A stretch of 64,000 nucleotides of DNA from Homarus americanus (taxonomy: Eukaryota; Arthropoda; Malacostraca; Decapoda; Nephropidae): contig NW_024711933.1 in assembly GCF_018991925.1 (NCBI RefSeq), positions 12,501 to 76,500 of the forward strand. The letters run 5' to 3'. The notes beneath the pieces were generated by a model. The model was given only the letters and a program-made list of their open reading frames with translations. It had not been told where the DNA came from and ran no database searches. The translations under genes were made by a program, and so were the position numbers. How positions within the stretch are numbered: the stretch's first letter is position 1; the number at the start of each line of letters is the position of its first letter. Positions 43,450 through 56,101 of the stretch are shown one piece after another.

Positions 43450-43924
43450 TCGGGCTTAGATTAAAATTAAAGGTTTTTCAGTGGTGAGATATCGTGGGAG
43501 GGTTGGAAGGGGGGAGGGAGGGAGGGGGAGGTGACCGAGACGATTGAATATTCAGTGGCACAGGCACCATTGCAGGGTGACTGGCGTTCTAATATTACCT
43601 TAGTACCAGCCGTCAGTTGGGGGGGGCGGGGGGGTCCTCTCTCTCTCTCTCTCTCCCCTGACCCCCCAAAAAAGTGTTTTATGGGGTCATTTTCCCCCCA
43701 TAAAACATTTACTTGGGGTCTCTTGTCGAAGGATAGGCCTCAGGATCCCTCACGATATCCTATTCTGACAATATCCTAAATCCTGGTCCTATTAAGCACC
43801 TCCAGCCAGCTATCAAATACAGGTAATTTTTTCTGTTGGCTCATTGACAGATAATTAGCAATTAGTATAATTTTTTTTCGATCCGGTCGAATAAAGTTGG
43901 CGCGGCTGTATTGAACTTTCGCCC
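43450..43924. other. Unique interval, no gene
   Basis: Includes a short (CT)n at 43639-43655 and G-runs. Nothing coding is recognised. Confidence 0.7.
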
Positions 43925-44337
43925 TGATGATGCTGGATAATTTAGATACGGCTGGATAATTTAGCTGAGGGTTGGATAATTTAGCTAGGAACCTGGATAA
44001 TTTAGCTAGGAACCTGGATGATTTAGCTAGGGGCTGGATAATTTAGCTAGGGGCTGGATAATTTAGCTATGGCCTGGATGATTTAGGTAGGGGCTGGATA
44101 ATTTAGCTAGGGGCTGGATAATTTAGCTAGGGCTGGATAATTTAGCTAGGAGGTAGAGAGTTTAGCTTGGATCACGATAATTTAGCTAGGGCTGGATAAT
44201 TTGGCTAGAGGTAGAGGTTTAGCTTGGATCACGATAATTTAGCTAGGGGCTGGATAATTTGAGCTAGGGCTGGATAATTTAGCTAGGAGGTAGAGAGTTT
44301 AGCTTGGATCACGATAATTTAGCTAGGGCTGGATTAC
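43925..44337. repeat. 18-19-bp minisatellite GGCTGGATAATTTAGCTAG
   Basis: About 20 units. A longer compound unit (adding AGGTAGAGAGTTTAGCTTGG and ATCACGATAATTTAGC) is repeated three times near 44150-44330. Confidence 0.95.
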
Positions 44338-45265
44338 ATATAAATAGGATGATTTGTAACTAGATGCCCTCAGATTGTAAGTGAAATCAGGCAAATTCTC
44401 TTATTAACATTTAAGATTTGGTGTTCATGTGTTGTTTTCCAGAGTAATGGGTAAATTCCGTGGTACGAGGTGTAGGTGGGCCTACGTTTGATCCTCTTGG
44501 ACATGGGTTCTGATCCTCTGTCACACGCGAGACAGAGGATCCAATGACACGATCTAGAAGCTTAGTCATCCGTCAATCTCAGTTTGTGTACACGAGTAGG
44601 AGGTCATTTCCTCTATTGTGGCGTCTATACAGTAAACAAATGAAAATCGAAACAAAATATAATCGTCTGTACTTTTTTTTTTTTGGTGTTTGTACTACCA
44701 TTGAGTCGTGTGTGATTCCTCCCCCTCGTCCAGGTATCATAGAGGCTTTGATTATAAGTACATGGAGTTAAATCCTCTCCACCAGCAGCGCCAGATAGAG
44801 GATTCGAACCTACACAACTCAGTCAAAACCTCTTAAATGGATCTCTTCTATATTAAATAATACTCTTTTAATCCTCGAGCGGCTCCATACTCTATACACG
44901 TGATATCACAAACTTTTAAGCCATAGTGTAATTAATTTAAACACTAGAACTTGCAATTTAGATTTTCCTGGTAATTTAAGGTTTATTGTAATGAGTATGG
45001 AAAAATAAATTACGAGCTCGGTTAATGTCGTCCGTTTGTAGGGAGATTTTCATATTACGACGGGGGAAAATATTTGTACCGCTCACGTGACGTTTTTTTA
45101 AATTATATGCCAAAAAATAAATATTTACGAGGCTGGATTACATATTATGAGTCGTAAATTTGAGGAATATCGAGCAATAACTCAGTATTTTGACCGTGTG
45201 TGGTCACGTTACCCGAGCGATAATACGTCACACGCTCCTCATTGTTCACTACACAAACCGCCGTT
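44338..45265. other. Unique interval, one tRNA-like B-box only
   Basis: On the minus strand near 44797-44812 AGGTTCGAATCCTC is a perfect B-box consensus, but no A-box lies at the right distance. It may be a SINE fragment. The rest is AT-rich without genes. Confidence 0.55.
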
Positions 45266-45267
45266 CC

Positions 45268-45505
45268 TCCTCGCCCTACACCCACGCCCGTTCTTCCCTC
45301 CGCCCTACACCCACACCGCCCGTTCTTCCCTCCCGCCCTACACCCACACCGCCCGTTCCTCCTCCGCCCTACATCCACCCCCGTTCTTCCCTCTGCCCTA
45401 CACCCACACCGCCCGTTCTTCCCTCCGCCCTTCACCCACACCTTCCCTCCCTCCCGCCTACACCCACCGCCCGTTCCTCCTCCTCCTACACCCACACGGA
45501 CACCC
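45268..45505. repeat. C-rich minisatellite of about 31 bp, cores CCTACACCCACACCGCC and CGTTCTTCCCTCCG
   Basis: About eight units. Pro/His/Arg-rich frames are artefacts. Confidence 0.94.
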
Positions 45506-45711
45506 CGCCTACAACCAAATGACTAGGTTGGGCTGGGTTGTGTTGTGTCGTGTTAATTAGGTTGGGATAGTTAATGTACCTTCAGGATCCATTTTGAACC
45601 GCATCAGTGACTCTGTGGCTACTGGTCCATATTGATGGTACATCTGTCAACACTGTTACTTGAGGTTTCATCTGGTAACAGTGTGGGAATATTGTCTAAG
45701 GCTTCCTATTG

Positions 45712-45824
<113 letters not shown>

Positions 45825-45990
45825 CATTTATATATTTGCATATAAATTTAAATTTGGACATATTTATGTTACAATAAATATAGATAATTCACAAATAACT
45901 ATATGTATTTGATATATATATTATTTTAGCAGCTTCTGACTGACCATACACTATAGGTTGAGCATCATGATACATATGAATGAAACGTTT

Positions 45991-46040
45991 CCTAACCTAA
46001 CCTAACCTAACCTAACCTAACCTAACCTAACCTAACCTAA
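45991..46040. repeat. Interstitial (CCTAA)n
   Basis: Ten clean units. Confidence 0.95.
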
Positions 46041-46364
46041 ACATACCATTAAGTTGTACCAATAAAATGAAAAATCTATATACAGTGTCACTTACCCAGA
46101 GTCCAGAACATGTTAGGACATTTTAATAAACCAGCTGTCGACTCACAAAGTATCCAGCTGTTTGTTAGACAGGTGGTGATGACTCATGGCTCATGCTCAC
46201 ATATAATATAATTTCAGGCAGTTTTATTCCACCTGTGTGATTTGTTCTCGTTATTTTGCCAGCTGGGGTCAGATTGCTTTGATCCTGGCGTGAATAAAAT
46301 ACCTTTTTGTGTGTACCAGCGTTGTGAAATGCATTTAATTGCGTACATATGTAATGTTTTGGTA

Positions 46365-46408
<44 letters not shown>

Positions 46409-47682
46409 GGGCGGACCTTGTGTATGATTGACTTCTCTATATATATGACTGACAGAGGCGTGACGTCACCAGTGCACTACCTGCCACCAGATGTCACTGA
46501 CTTCACTGCCATAATCTCCAGTTCCATTATATTTTTTTTTTCCAATTTACTGTATGTCCGGTTGTGTTAGTTTGCTATTTAATTTCTAGTGTTTAAACGT
46601 TTACTTAGAAAAACAGAAGTGGTCTTGATGTGTCTGTCTGTTTAACTGTTTGCTTGTTCGTCTGCCACAGCTTTGGGAGCGTGAGAATAAACGGAAGGAA
46701 AGGCTGTGAGGAATCGTCATACGCCCGCCATTACTGTGGTTCAGCTGGACGATGACGACGCCTGAACACTGCCGACCTATCCAAACTGTCGTACTGCAAT
46801 GAGGCGAGGCAAGAATACTACCTCTTCAGATTTTAAGCCTTTTTCAGGTTAGGTTAATTTCTTATCCTTACCTTAACCATCACATTTTATGGCATCGGGG
46901 TAATGTTTAAGGCGTCCCAGCATGAAAACCACATTTAGGTTAAGGCCGAACTTTCAAGTAAACTATCTAAAGTTTCTGTCACATAAACACCAATACTTCT
47001 CACTAGTAAAGGATTCAAACACCAACCAAAATTGCACATAAAGAAACACAGTAAATTGAGATACGCCACTTTTCTTATTGTATTTCACTACTGGGAGTTA
47101 AATACGTTCATTCCCGAGCTTCATTTGTTTCTTTTTAACATCAGATAAAGGGAAATAATATTTTGGTGTTTATAATCTGTGCAAACCATTAATTGGTTTA
47201 TTTCTATTTTGTTTACCATCAATTCGTAGTGAAGTTAAAAGATGTAAACAGATTAATTTATATTAAATCTCCTGACTCGAAAAGCCTTGGAAATGGCCAT
47301 GATGATGATGGGAATTATGATTATAGATTACAATATAATGATTTAAGTAACTTTCTGCCTAATTATGAAGAAAATTTAATTCTTAATACGGTAAGTTACA
47401 TGATGTGTTTATTTATATTCCTTGTAGAGAGACTGATAGAATTAATTTAGACTCGACTTGTATTTTGATCAGTTAATTTTCTCTACTTATTTGAGAAGAT
47501 GGAAGCAAAGTTGATTAATAGTCATATACATATAAGTACATATACATAAAGATATTCATAATACGTAATTATATTAAGTCATATACACTTACAAATGTTT
47601 GAGACCAGCGTAGCTAGTCGGATGTGTTTGTACAGTTATCCTGATGTACAGATGAATATATACTGCACACACACACACACCT
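46041..47682. other. Long unique AT-rich interval; (CT)n at 46369-46405, (CA)n at 47664-47680
   Basis: One of the least repetitive stretches. An 85-codon plus frame at 47193-47450 is AT-rich and unrecognised. CTTTGGGAGCGTGAG near 46670 follows CACAG, but no convincing exon can be argued. Confidence 0.6.
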
Positions 47683-49500
47683 ACTGCTGTCACTCCAGGA
47701 TCGAATATGACGATCATCCAGCTATGATATAATGGTATGAGTTATTAAGGATGTCGTCAAGGTTGGTGGTTCCGGGTGACTAAACAGGCCGATGCAGGAC
47801 TGGCAGGGTCGATCTGAGAGATTTATATGGGGACTACATTTGGGTGGGAGGAGCGGCGGCAGCGTCTTTCCGGCGTTGGCGCTTGTCTGCCTCGTTATGC
47901 GTCAGCTAACTCAAAGTATTGACACCTTCTCGTGTGGTGCTTCTCCAAGGGTTACGGTGTGTTAATCGTCTCCAGGTGGGGGTCGATTTGCTTTCAGGTT
48001 TGTCTTAAGACTATCCTTGCCACCTCTTCAATTGCCCGTCAGCATTACGTTTTACTATTCGTGAGTGACTATAAAGTAACTTCTTTAGTAGTCTACTGTC
48101 GTCCATGCCGGTAGCATGGCCAGTCAACCTGATTGTTCGTGGATAATGGTAGCCTCGATGCTCCTACAGTTTGTTGTCAACAAAGAATACTGCATTTGTT
48201 CTCTTGTCATCCAACGAACTCGGAGGAACTGTAGACTACGTTGATAGAGCTTTAAGTGATTGATGTGCCTCCTGTATGTGTTATGTTTCCTGCCAATATA
48301 CTAGGGGTGGAGGCACTGTTCTGTATGTGTAACTGTAGATAATTTCCATCCTTACAGCTGTGGGCAGTTTCAGAAGTTCTGAGCTCAAGGATACATTTGA
48401 TCCGATGCTGAATCTCTTCATCGATGTCCGCAGTGGTGGACAGGTGGGGCGGATACTGAAAGTGGTAACATTGGAGAAAGGTAGTACCGTTAAGATGGAA
48501 GGATGATGGAGGTGTGTCTGAACAGGGCGGGATTGAAAGAATCTAAGTCTTACGTTACACATTCACCTCAAGGCCCAAGTGTGTATACGCATCTGCGTGG
48601 TATTCAGGGTCTCCTGTGGGTCGCGTTCAGTGTGAGGAGAAGGGTGAGGTCGTCTGCAGTAATGGAAGCTGCCGACACTTTGTTCTTCCTGGAGTCGTCT
48701 TATGTTGAAAACCCTTCATCAGTACCGGCTTCCACCCCATGGCTAAATTGGCAGCACAGTGGAAGCAGCCAAGAAAGATGGAAAAGAATTGGTGCCAGTA
48801 CACCCTTGTTGTTACATTTGTATGAGGAAGAACTCAAACTGGTGCCATTGTGGGACCTGCCGTTCATGCCATCGTGGGTTGCCTTACAATGGCGATGAAT
48901 TTTGGTGGGAACAAAACGGCTGAGGATCCGCAGAGGGTTTCCTATTGACCAGTCAAAGGCCTTGGTTAGGTCGATGGAAGCCATGTGCAGATCGACGCTG
49001 CACTTTTCTGTATCTGGCAGGCAGCAAGGTCATGTCAGTGGTGTATGTGATCGTCAAGCTTAAGCCTCATTTAGAGATTCTGGGAGGAAGTTTTCCGCCT
49101 CAGGAAGAATTCTGTTTAGGGAGGACTCAGGCAATAATCTTGCCAACTACGGACAGCAGCGAGGTCCTTCGATAGTTGCCACAGTTTGACCGGTCTCCTT
49201 AATCTTATAATATAGGATGGTAGGCTTTAAGAGCTTGGGGATTTCCTCCTTTTCCATATATTCTCAGGAGAGTGGAGGGCTGGTAGCAGAGGTCCTCTGC
49301 TTTATACACCTCAGCTGGGACTCCATCAGGCCCTGCAGCTTTGGTTATTTTTCATCTTCTTGAAGGCAGTACTACCTCATCCAGGGATGGAGGTTAGCTG
49401 AGGTGGGGTCAGCTTGGATGCTGAGGACCTGCTGGGTAGTCAGGGCATCCACATCTGTGTTTCAGTTGAGCAGGCTGTGGCCATGCAGAACTTCGTGATG
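47683..49500 (-). pseudogene. RTE-like retrotransposon, long degenerate copy (main segment)
   Basis: This is the minus-strand sense sequence of an RTE-like ORF2. Recognisable pieces in element order are a finger region with TILYYKIKETGQTV near 49190-49220, motif A ASIDLTKAFD (about 48949-48985), a HDGM and KGVLAPILF stretch (about 48790-48880), motif C as TADDLTLLL (48630-48660, usually FADD), RRHINHLK near 48250, and the C-terminal tail shared with 26843-27000. Many frameshifts and stops occur. The 3' end is followed by (CA)n. The segment upstream of 49500 continues in inverted orientation. Confidence 0.8.
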
Positions 49501-49693
49501 TAAAGAATGACTGGTTTAAAAATTAAAGCATGTGAAGCAGAAAAAATTGCAGATCAACACAAGATGCGCTAATTTTTCAATTCCATCAAAACATTTTATT
49601 GGCCAACCACTCGTGGCGCAGTCCCCCTCCGCTTATCCGACGGCAACTCCATAATTAAAGACGATGAAGGCCTCCTACAGCACTGGAAAGAAC
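49501..49693 (+). pseudogene. RTE-like element, inverted 5' segment
   Basis: The plus-strand translation AEKIADQHKMR followed by YWPTTRGAVPLRLSDGNS, then DDEGLLQHWKEH, matches the linker just before the RT domain in RTE-like proteins. It is the part missing from the adjacent minus-strand segment and runs in the opposite direction. Its RNA-3' end lies outermost, against (CA)n. Confidence 0.72.
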
Positions 49694-49879
49694 ACACACA
49701 CACAAACACACACCGTCAATATACTGTAAGCTGCTTTAACTTTTCATTTATTGAGGTAAAACATTATTGGTGCTGCTGAACTAACAAGCACTGTTGGGTA
49801 TATTACTATAAGCTCTCTGTCAGTACGATTAATTATATATCTCATCAGTGTTCTGGTACTTATCCATACTAGGTCATTT

Positions 49880-50281
<402 letters not shown>

Positions 50282-50379
50282 AGGGAGAGAGAATGAATGG
50301 AAACCCTGTTCATGAGCGGCTGATGATGTTGGCAACCATAAGCGAGCAGATGTTTTGGTGGTTGATGGTGGCGGGGCTG

Positions 50380-52330
50380 TATTGGTGGTGAGGCTGTAGG
50401 GTGGTGGCGGCTGGGTAGTGGTGGTGGAGGTTGCAGTGGTGGTGGAGGCTGTAGTGGTGGTGGAGGCTGCAGTGGTGGTGGAGGCTGTAGTGGTGGTGGA
50501 GGCTGTAGTGGCGGTGGCGGCTGTAGTGGCGGTGGTGGCTGTGGTGGTGGAGGCTGGAGTGGTGGTGGAGGCTGTAGTGGTGGTGGTGGCTGTAGTGGTG
50601 GTGGAGGCTGCTGTAGTGGCGGTGGCGGCTGTAGTGGTGGTGGCGGGCTGTAGGTGGTGGAGGCTGTGGTGGTGGTGGCGGCTGTAGTGGTGGTGGCGGC
50701 TGTAGTGGTGGTGGAGGCTGGTATTGGCGGTGGCGGCCGTAGTGGTGGGTGGCGGCTGTGGTGGTGGTGGCGGCTGTAGTGGTGGTGGCGGCTGTAGTGG
50801 TGGTGAGGCTGTAGTGGTGGTGGAGGCTGTAGTGGTGGTGGCGGCTGTAGTGGCGGTGGAGGCTGTAGTGGTGGTGGTGGCGGCTGTAGTGGTGGTGGCG
50901 GCTGTAGTGGTGGTGGAGGCTGTGGTGGTGGTGGCGGCTGTAGTGGTGTGGTGGTCAGTGGTAGGAGGCTGTAGTGGCGGTGGAGGCTGTAGTAGCGGTG
51001 GCGGCCGTAGTGGTGGTGGAGGCCGTAGTGGAGGCTGTAGTGGCGTGGCGGCTGTAGTGATGGTGGAGGCTGTGGCGGCGGTGGAGGCCGGTAGTGGCGG
51101 TGGCGGCTGCAGGTGGTGGCGGCTGTAGTGGCGGTGGTGGCTTATTGGTGGTGGAGGCTGCAGTGGTGGTGGCGGCCAGGTGGTGGTGGAGGCCAGAGTG
51201 CCGGTGGAGGCCGAAGTGGTGGTGATACGTAGTGGTGGTGGAGGCCGTAGTTGTGGTGGAGGCTGTAGTGGTGGTGGAGGCCGTAGTGGCGGTGGAGGCT
51301 GTAGTGGGTGGCGTGCTGCAGTGGCGGTGGAGGCTGTAGTGGTGTTGGAGGCTTAGTGGTGGTGAGGCCGTAGTGGTGGTGGAGGCTGTAGGGCGGTGGC
51401 GGCTGTAGTGGTGGTGAGGCTGTAATGGTGGTGAGGCTGTAGTGGTGGTGGAGGCTGTAGTGGTGGTGGAGGCCAGTAGTGGCGGCAGGCTGTAGTGGTG
51501 GTGGTGGCTGTAGTGGTGGTGGAGGCTGTAGTGGTGGTGGGAGGCTGTAGTGGTGGTGGAGGCTGTAGTGGTGGTGGAGGCTGCAGTGGTGGTGGTGGCT
51601 GTAGTGGTGGTGGAGGCTGCAGTGGTGGTGCAGGCTGTAGTGGCAGGAGGCCGTGTGGTGGTGGAGGCCGTATGGCGGTGGAGGCTGTAGTGGCGGTGGC
51701 GGCTGTAGTGGCGGTGGAGGCTGTAGTGGTGGTGGCGGCTGTAGTGGTGGTGGAGGCTGTAGTGGTGGTGGAGGCTGGTAGTGGTGGTGGAGGCCGTAGT
51801 GGCGGTGGAGGCTGTAGTGGTGGGTGGAGGCTGTAGTGGTGGTGGTGGCTGGTGGTGGTGGAGGCCGTAGTGGTGGTGGCGGCTGTAGTGGTGGTGGCGG
51901 CTGTAGTGGTGGTGGAGGTCAGGTGGTGGAGGCTGTTGTGGTGGTGGTGCATGTAGTGGCGGTAAGGGCTGCAGTGGGTGGTGGAGGCCGTGTGGTGGTG
52001 GGCTTAGTGGTGGTGGAGGCTGTAGTGGTGGTGGAGGCTGTAGTGGTGATGGAGGCTGTAGTGGTGGTGGGAGGCTGTAGTGGTGGTGGAGGCTGTAGGT
52101 GGTGGAGGCCAGTGGTGGTGGAGGCTGTAGTGGTGGTGGCGGCTGCAGTGGTGGCGCCGCAGTGGTTGGTGGAGGCTAGTGGTAGGGGAGGCTGTAGTGG
52201 TGGGTGGCGGGCTGTAGTGGTGGTGGAGGCTGTAGTGGTGGTGGAGGCTGGGAGGCGGTGGCGGCTGTAGTGGCGGTGGCGGCTGTGGTGTGGTGGCGGC
52301 TGTGGGTGGCGGTGGCGGCTGTAGGCCTGC
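50380..52330. repeat. 18-bp minisatellite GGTGGTGGAGGCTGTAGT, about 1.95 kb
   Basis: About 105 units with GGA/GGC and AGT/GGT variants and many 1-3-bp indels. This is the largest tandem field in the window. Ala/Val/Gly-rich plus frames and Pro/His/Ser-rich minus frames change at every indel and are artefacts. Confidence 0.97.
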
Positions 52331-52402
52331 GGCACCACCCCTAGGCACCAACTCTACCCTCATCCTTAATTAACCCGAATATTTCATTTGTGAAAAAGTT
52401 CT

Positions 52403-52405
<3 letters not shown>

Positions 52406-52465
<60 letters not shown>
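52406..52465. repeat. (GA)n microsatellite
   Basis: About 29 units. Confidence 0.97.
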
Positions 52466-52467
<2 letters not shown>

Positions 52468-52700
52468 ACTTTCTTTACCATCAAAACAACACTAAAGTGA
52501 GTATCTGGCCAGTCAAAGCAGAAAGTAACAGATCAAAGCAACAGGTAACAGGAACAATTCTCACAGACACAAATAAAACAATTATCAATATTTACCTCTT
52601 GAGATTCTGTTCAGGACGAAGCTATTTTTGTCGGTCTATTTTTTATGCTATTTTAAGGAACTTTTTTGTACAACTCGTAAATTTTCGGAGTCATTTGCTA
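52466..52700. other. Unique interval, no gene
   Basis: No recognised feature. Plus-strand Phe-rich frames extend into the adjacent repeat. Confidence 0.65.
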
Positions 52701-52875
52701 TTTTTTGGGGGGTATTTTTGTTTTTGCTTTTTTATTTGCTATTTTTTGTGGTTATTTTTTGTGGCTATTTTTTGGGGCTATTTTTTGGGGCTATTTTTGG
52801 GGGGCTATTTTTTGTGGCTATTTTTGGGGCTATTTTGGGGTATTTTTTGGGTTATTTTTTTTACTTTCTACTTTT
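52701..52875. repeat. Minisatellite GGCTATTTTTTGGG
   Basis: About ten units of 11-18 bp with variable T- and G-runs. Phe/Gly-rich frames are artefacts. Confidence 0.92.
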
Positions 52876-52984
52876 AGTCATTTAATTTTTATTTTTGTAT
52901 TTTAATTAATTTAGGAGATATTTTGTATTTTTTACTATTTTAGGGTCATATTGGGGTTAGGTTGGGTTAGTGACAGTACTCTGA

Positions 52985-53290
52985 CTTAACCCTTTGAGAG
53001 TGCGATGATTTAAACCCTTGAGTACGATGATTTAAACCCTTGATTACGATGATTTAAACCCTTGAGTACGATGATTTAAACCCCTTGAGTACGATGATTT
53101 AAACCCTTGGTACGATGATTTAAACCCTTGAGTACGATGATTTAAACCCTTGAGTGATGATTTAAACCTTGAATACGATGATTTAAACCCCTTGAGTGAT
53201 TTAAACCTTGAGTACGATGATTCAACCCTTGGTCGATGTTTAATTGCGATGATTTAAACCCTAAGTACGATGATTTAAACCCTTGAGTAC
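52985..53290. repeat. 22-bp minisatellite, core TTGAGTACGATGATTTAAAC
   Basis: About 14 units with CCC/CCCC length variants and a few short deletions. Its reverse complement is the unit of the array at 13035-13150. Confidence 0.95.
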
Positions 53291-54450
53291 GATGATAGAG
53301 GAGAGACAGAGAGACGGTGATGATAGAGGGAGACGAGACAGAGAGAGTGTGATGATGGGGAGAGACAGAGAGACGGTGATGATAGGGGAGAGACAGAGAG
53401 CGTGATGATGGGGAGAAGAGACAGAGGTGATGATAGAGGAGAGACAGAGAGACGGTGATGATAGGGGGAGAACAGAGAGACGGTGATGATGAGGGGAGAG
53501 ACAGAGAGACTGATGATGAGGGAGAGACAGAGACGGTGATGATGGGGGAGAGACAGAGAGAGGGGTGATGGGGAGAGAGACAGAGAGACGGTGATGATGG
53601 GGAGAGCAGAGAGAGCGGTGATGATGGGGGGAGAGACAGAGAGACGGTGATGATAGAGGGAGACAGAGAGACGGTGATGATAGAGAGAGAGACAGAGAGA
53701 AGCGGTGATGATGGGGGAGAGACAGAGAGACGGTGATGATAGAGGGAGAGAGACGGTGATGATGGGGAGAGCAGAGACGGTGATGATGAGGAGAGACAGA
53801 GAGCGGTGATGAGGGAGAGACAGAGAGACGGTGATGATGGGGGAGAGACAGAGAGACGGTGATGATAGAGGAGACAGAGAGACGGTGATGATGGGGGAGA
53901 GACAGAGAGACGGTGATGATGGGGGAGAGACAGAGACGGTGATGATGAGAGAGAGACAGAGAGACGGTGATGATGGGGAGAGACAGAGAGACGGTGATGA
54001 TGGGGGAGAGACAGAGGACGGTGATGATGGGAGGGAGACAGAGAGACAGTGATGATGGGGAGAGACAGAGAGACGGTGATGATGGGGGAGAGACAGAGAG
54101 ACGGTGATGAGGGGAAGGAGACAGAGAGACGGTGATGATGGGGAGACAGAGAGACGGTGATGATGGGGGAGAGACAGAGAGAGACGGTGATGATAGAGGA
54201 GACAGAGACGTGATGATGGGGAGACAGAGAGACAGTGATGATGGGGGAGAGACAGAGAGACGGTGATGATGGGGAGACAGAGAGCGGTGATGGGGGAGAG
54301 ACAAGAGACGGTGATGATAGAGGGAGAGACAGAGAGACGGTGATGATAGAGGGAGAGACAGAGAGGTGATGATAGAGGAGAGGAGAAGATAGAGAGACAG
54401 AGAGACAGTGATGAAAGGGGAGAAACAGAGAGACGGTGATGAAAATAAGA
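53291..54450. repeat. Minisatellite of about 28 bp, cores GAGACGGTGATGATGG and GGGAGAGACAGA
   Basis: About 44 units over 1.15 kb with a regular GGGGGA/AGAGGA alternation. It adjoins the preceding array through GATGATAGAGGA. Ser/His/Leu-rich minus frames of up to 401 codons are artefacts. Confidence 0.96.
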
Positions 54451-54745
54451 TGAAACAGAAATAAGTGAAAATGTCAACAAGGAGGAAAGAGGAGGGGGAG
54501 GGGGAGAGGGAGGGTGAGGAGGGGGAAGGGAGGAGAAGGTGGGGGGGAGGTGAGGCTGCTTTAATTAAGATAGTCCCTCAGGTGCTGTTCATCCTTCCTC
54601 TGTGATCACCTAACCTAACAAGTTGAGTTATGAGGCTCAGGGGTATGGTGCCATATTTACCCATGGAGGAAGGGGGGGGTGGGGGGTGGGGGGTATGGTG
54701 GGTGTAAATAGGTGTTTATTTATTCATGAGGGATATGGTGCCTAA
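54451..54745. other. G-rich then unique interval, no gene
   Basis: GGAGGGGGAG-rich to 54555 and a G-rich GGGGTGGGGGGTGGGG stretch at 54670-54700. Confidence 0.75.
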
Positions 54746-54828
54746 CTAACACCTGACCTGACCTGACCTGACCTGACCTGACCTGACCTGACCTGCCTAC
54801 CTAACCTAACCTAACCTAACCTAACCTA
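54746..54828. repeat. (CCTGA)n then (CCTAA)n array
   Basis: About nine CCTGA units, CCTGCCTA, then six CCTAA units. The CT-rich stretch 54865-54945 follows. Confidence 0.95.
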
Positions 54829-55197
54829 AAACTGAATTCACATTATAACAAAATACCAAACCTTCCCCCTTCTATTCCCTCCCTCCTCCTCCTCCTCCCT
54901 CCCCTCCTCCCTCCCTCCCCCATCCTCCTCCGGACCCCTCGACAAAGGGAGGAAGAAGAAAAGGTAAAAATCCATTAAGAACAGGTAAACACAGTAGAAG
55001 AGGCAACAGGATAACAGGCTCTATTGTACAGACGAGAACTCTAGCCAGGAAATTGAGAACTTAAATCTCTGGAAGGTCCAATAACGCCCCTCCTTCCTCC
55101 TTGTTGTTACTCCCACGACTGAAGCGATTCGATCCTCTTAGCCTTGGTGTTGGTCGACGTTCTAGTTATTGTTTTACATTCGCCAACTTGAATCGAG

Positions 55198-55284
55198 TGT
55201 CTGTTTCTGTGTCTGTCTGTCTGTCTGTGTCTGTCTGTCTGTCTGTCTGTCTGTCTTTCGTGAGTCAAGTAGAGAGGTTTGTCT

Positions 55285-55330
<46 letters not shown>
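55198..55330. repeat. (CTGT)n and (CT)n microsatellites
   Basis: CTGT units at 55200-55256 and CT units at 55290-55329. Confidence 0.95.
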
Positions 55331-55332
<2 letters not shown>

Positions 55333-55437
55333 GTTCAAGATTAATTTAAAGATTTGAAGTTTGTTTTGTTCCGTTTGAGATTAGTGATTGAATGTATATT
55401 TACCGGCAAGCAACAAGTAAAGCCTGAACGTCTCTTA

Positions 55438-55530
55438 GGTTTGGTTAGGTTATGTTAGGTTTGGTTAGGTTACGTTACGTTAGGTTACGTTAGTTTAGGT
55501 TAGGTGTAGGTTAGGTTAGGTTAGGTAGGC
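55438..55530. repeat. Degenerate (GGTTA)n array
   Basis: TTAGG with TTTGG, TATG and ACGTTACG variants. Confidence 0.88.
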
Positions 55531-56052
55531 GTCTGAAAATCTGGTGTTTTTATGTCTATGTCCCCGGAAATGCTCACAAACGTCTGTATATTGAGGGTGT
55601 GGGTCTATCTAGCATGGGTCGACCCACACCTAAGATTGGGCTACACTGAAATTTGGTATGGGTTATTTTTTGGGGCAAGTGGATTTAATTTCGACTAAAG
55701 ACCCATTCTGGTTGACTCTACTTCGTCGAAAACAAACCCGGGCAAACTGAGGGTTCTTCAGAGCCTCAAATACCACTACCATCAAACTCACCCCCCACAC
55801 ATTGTTGTCTACAGGAAACGTGAAAAATGAATTGATAAATAAATAAATATAAATGGCGACCTCAAGATTGGTTTGAACTTTGTGTGCGTTGGGGGGAGTA
55901 CAATGTTATGCCTTTCACTAGGAAGAAGTTGTTAGTTTTGGAGTGGTCCGGTCAGGCGCCCTGGGCCTCTAGAATCTAGCTTCGGGCACCAGAACAAGAT
56001 AATGAGATGAGATTGTTTCCTGATAGACGGCCGGCCACGAGACCTCTCTTGC

Positions 56053-56101
<49 letters not shown>

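Noticed and set aside
44797..44812. Isolated tRNA gene on the minus strand
   Set aside because: A perfect B-box only; no A-box or cloverleaf could be drawn.
47193..47450. 85-codon plus-strand frame
   Set aside because: AT-rich, unrecognised, no supporting signals; chance open frame more likely.
48503..48898. 131-codon plus-strand frame
   Set aside because: It is the antisense of the RTE-like element, whose minus-strand motifs (ASIDLTKAFD, TADDLTLLL) explain the region.
50418..52363. Many Ala/Val/Gly or Pro/His-rich frames of 90-200 codons
   Set aside because: Repeat translations that change frame at each indel of the 18-bp array.
53261..54480. 347- and 401-codon minus-strand frames (Ser/His/Leu-rich)
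   Set aside because: Two overlapping frames of the same 28-bp repeat field; no domain, no non-repeat part.
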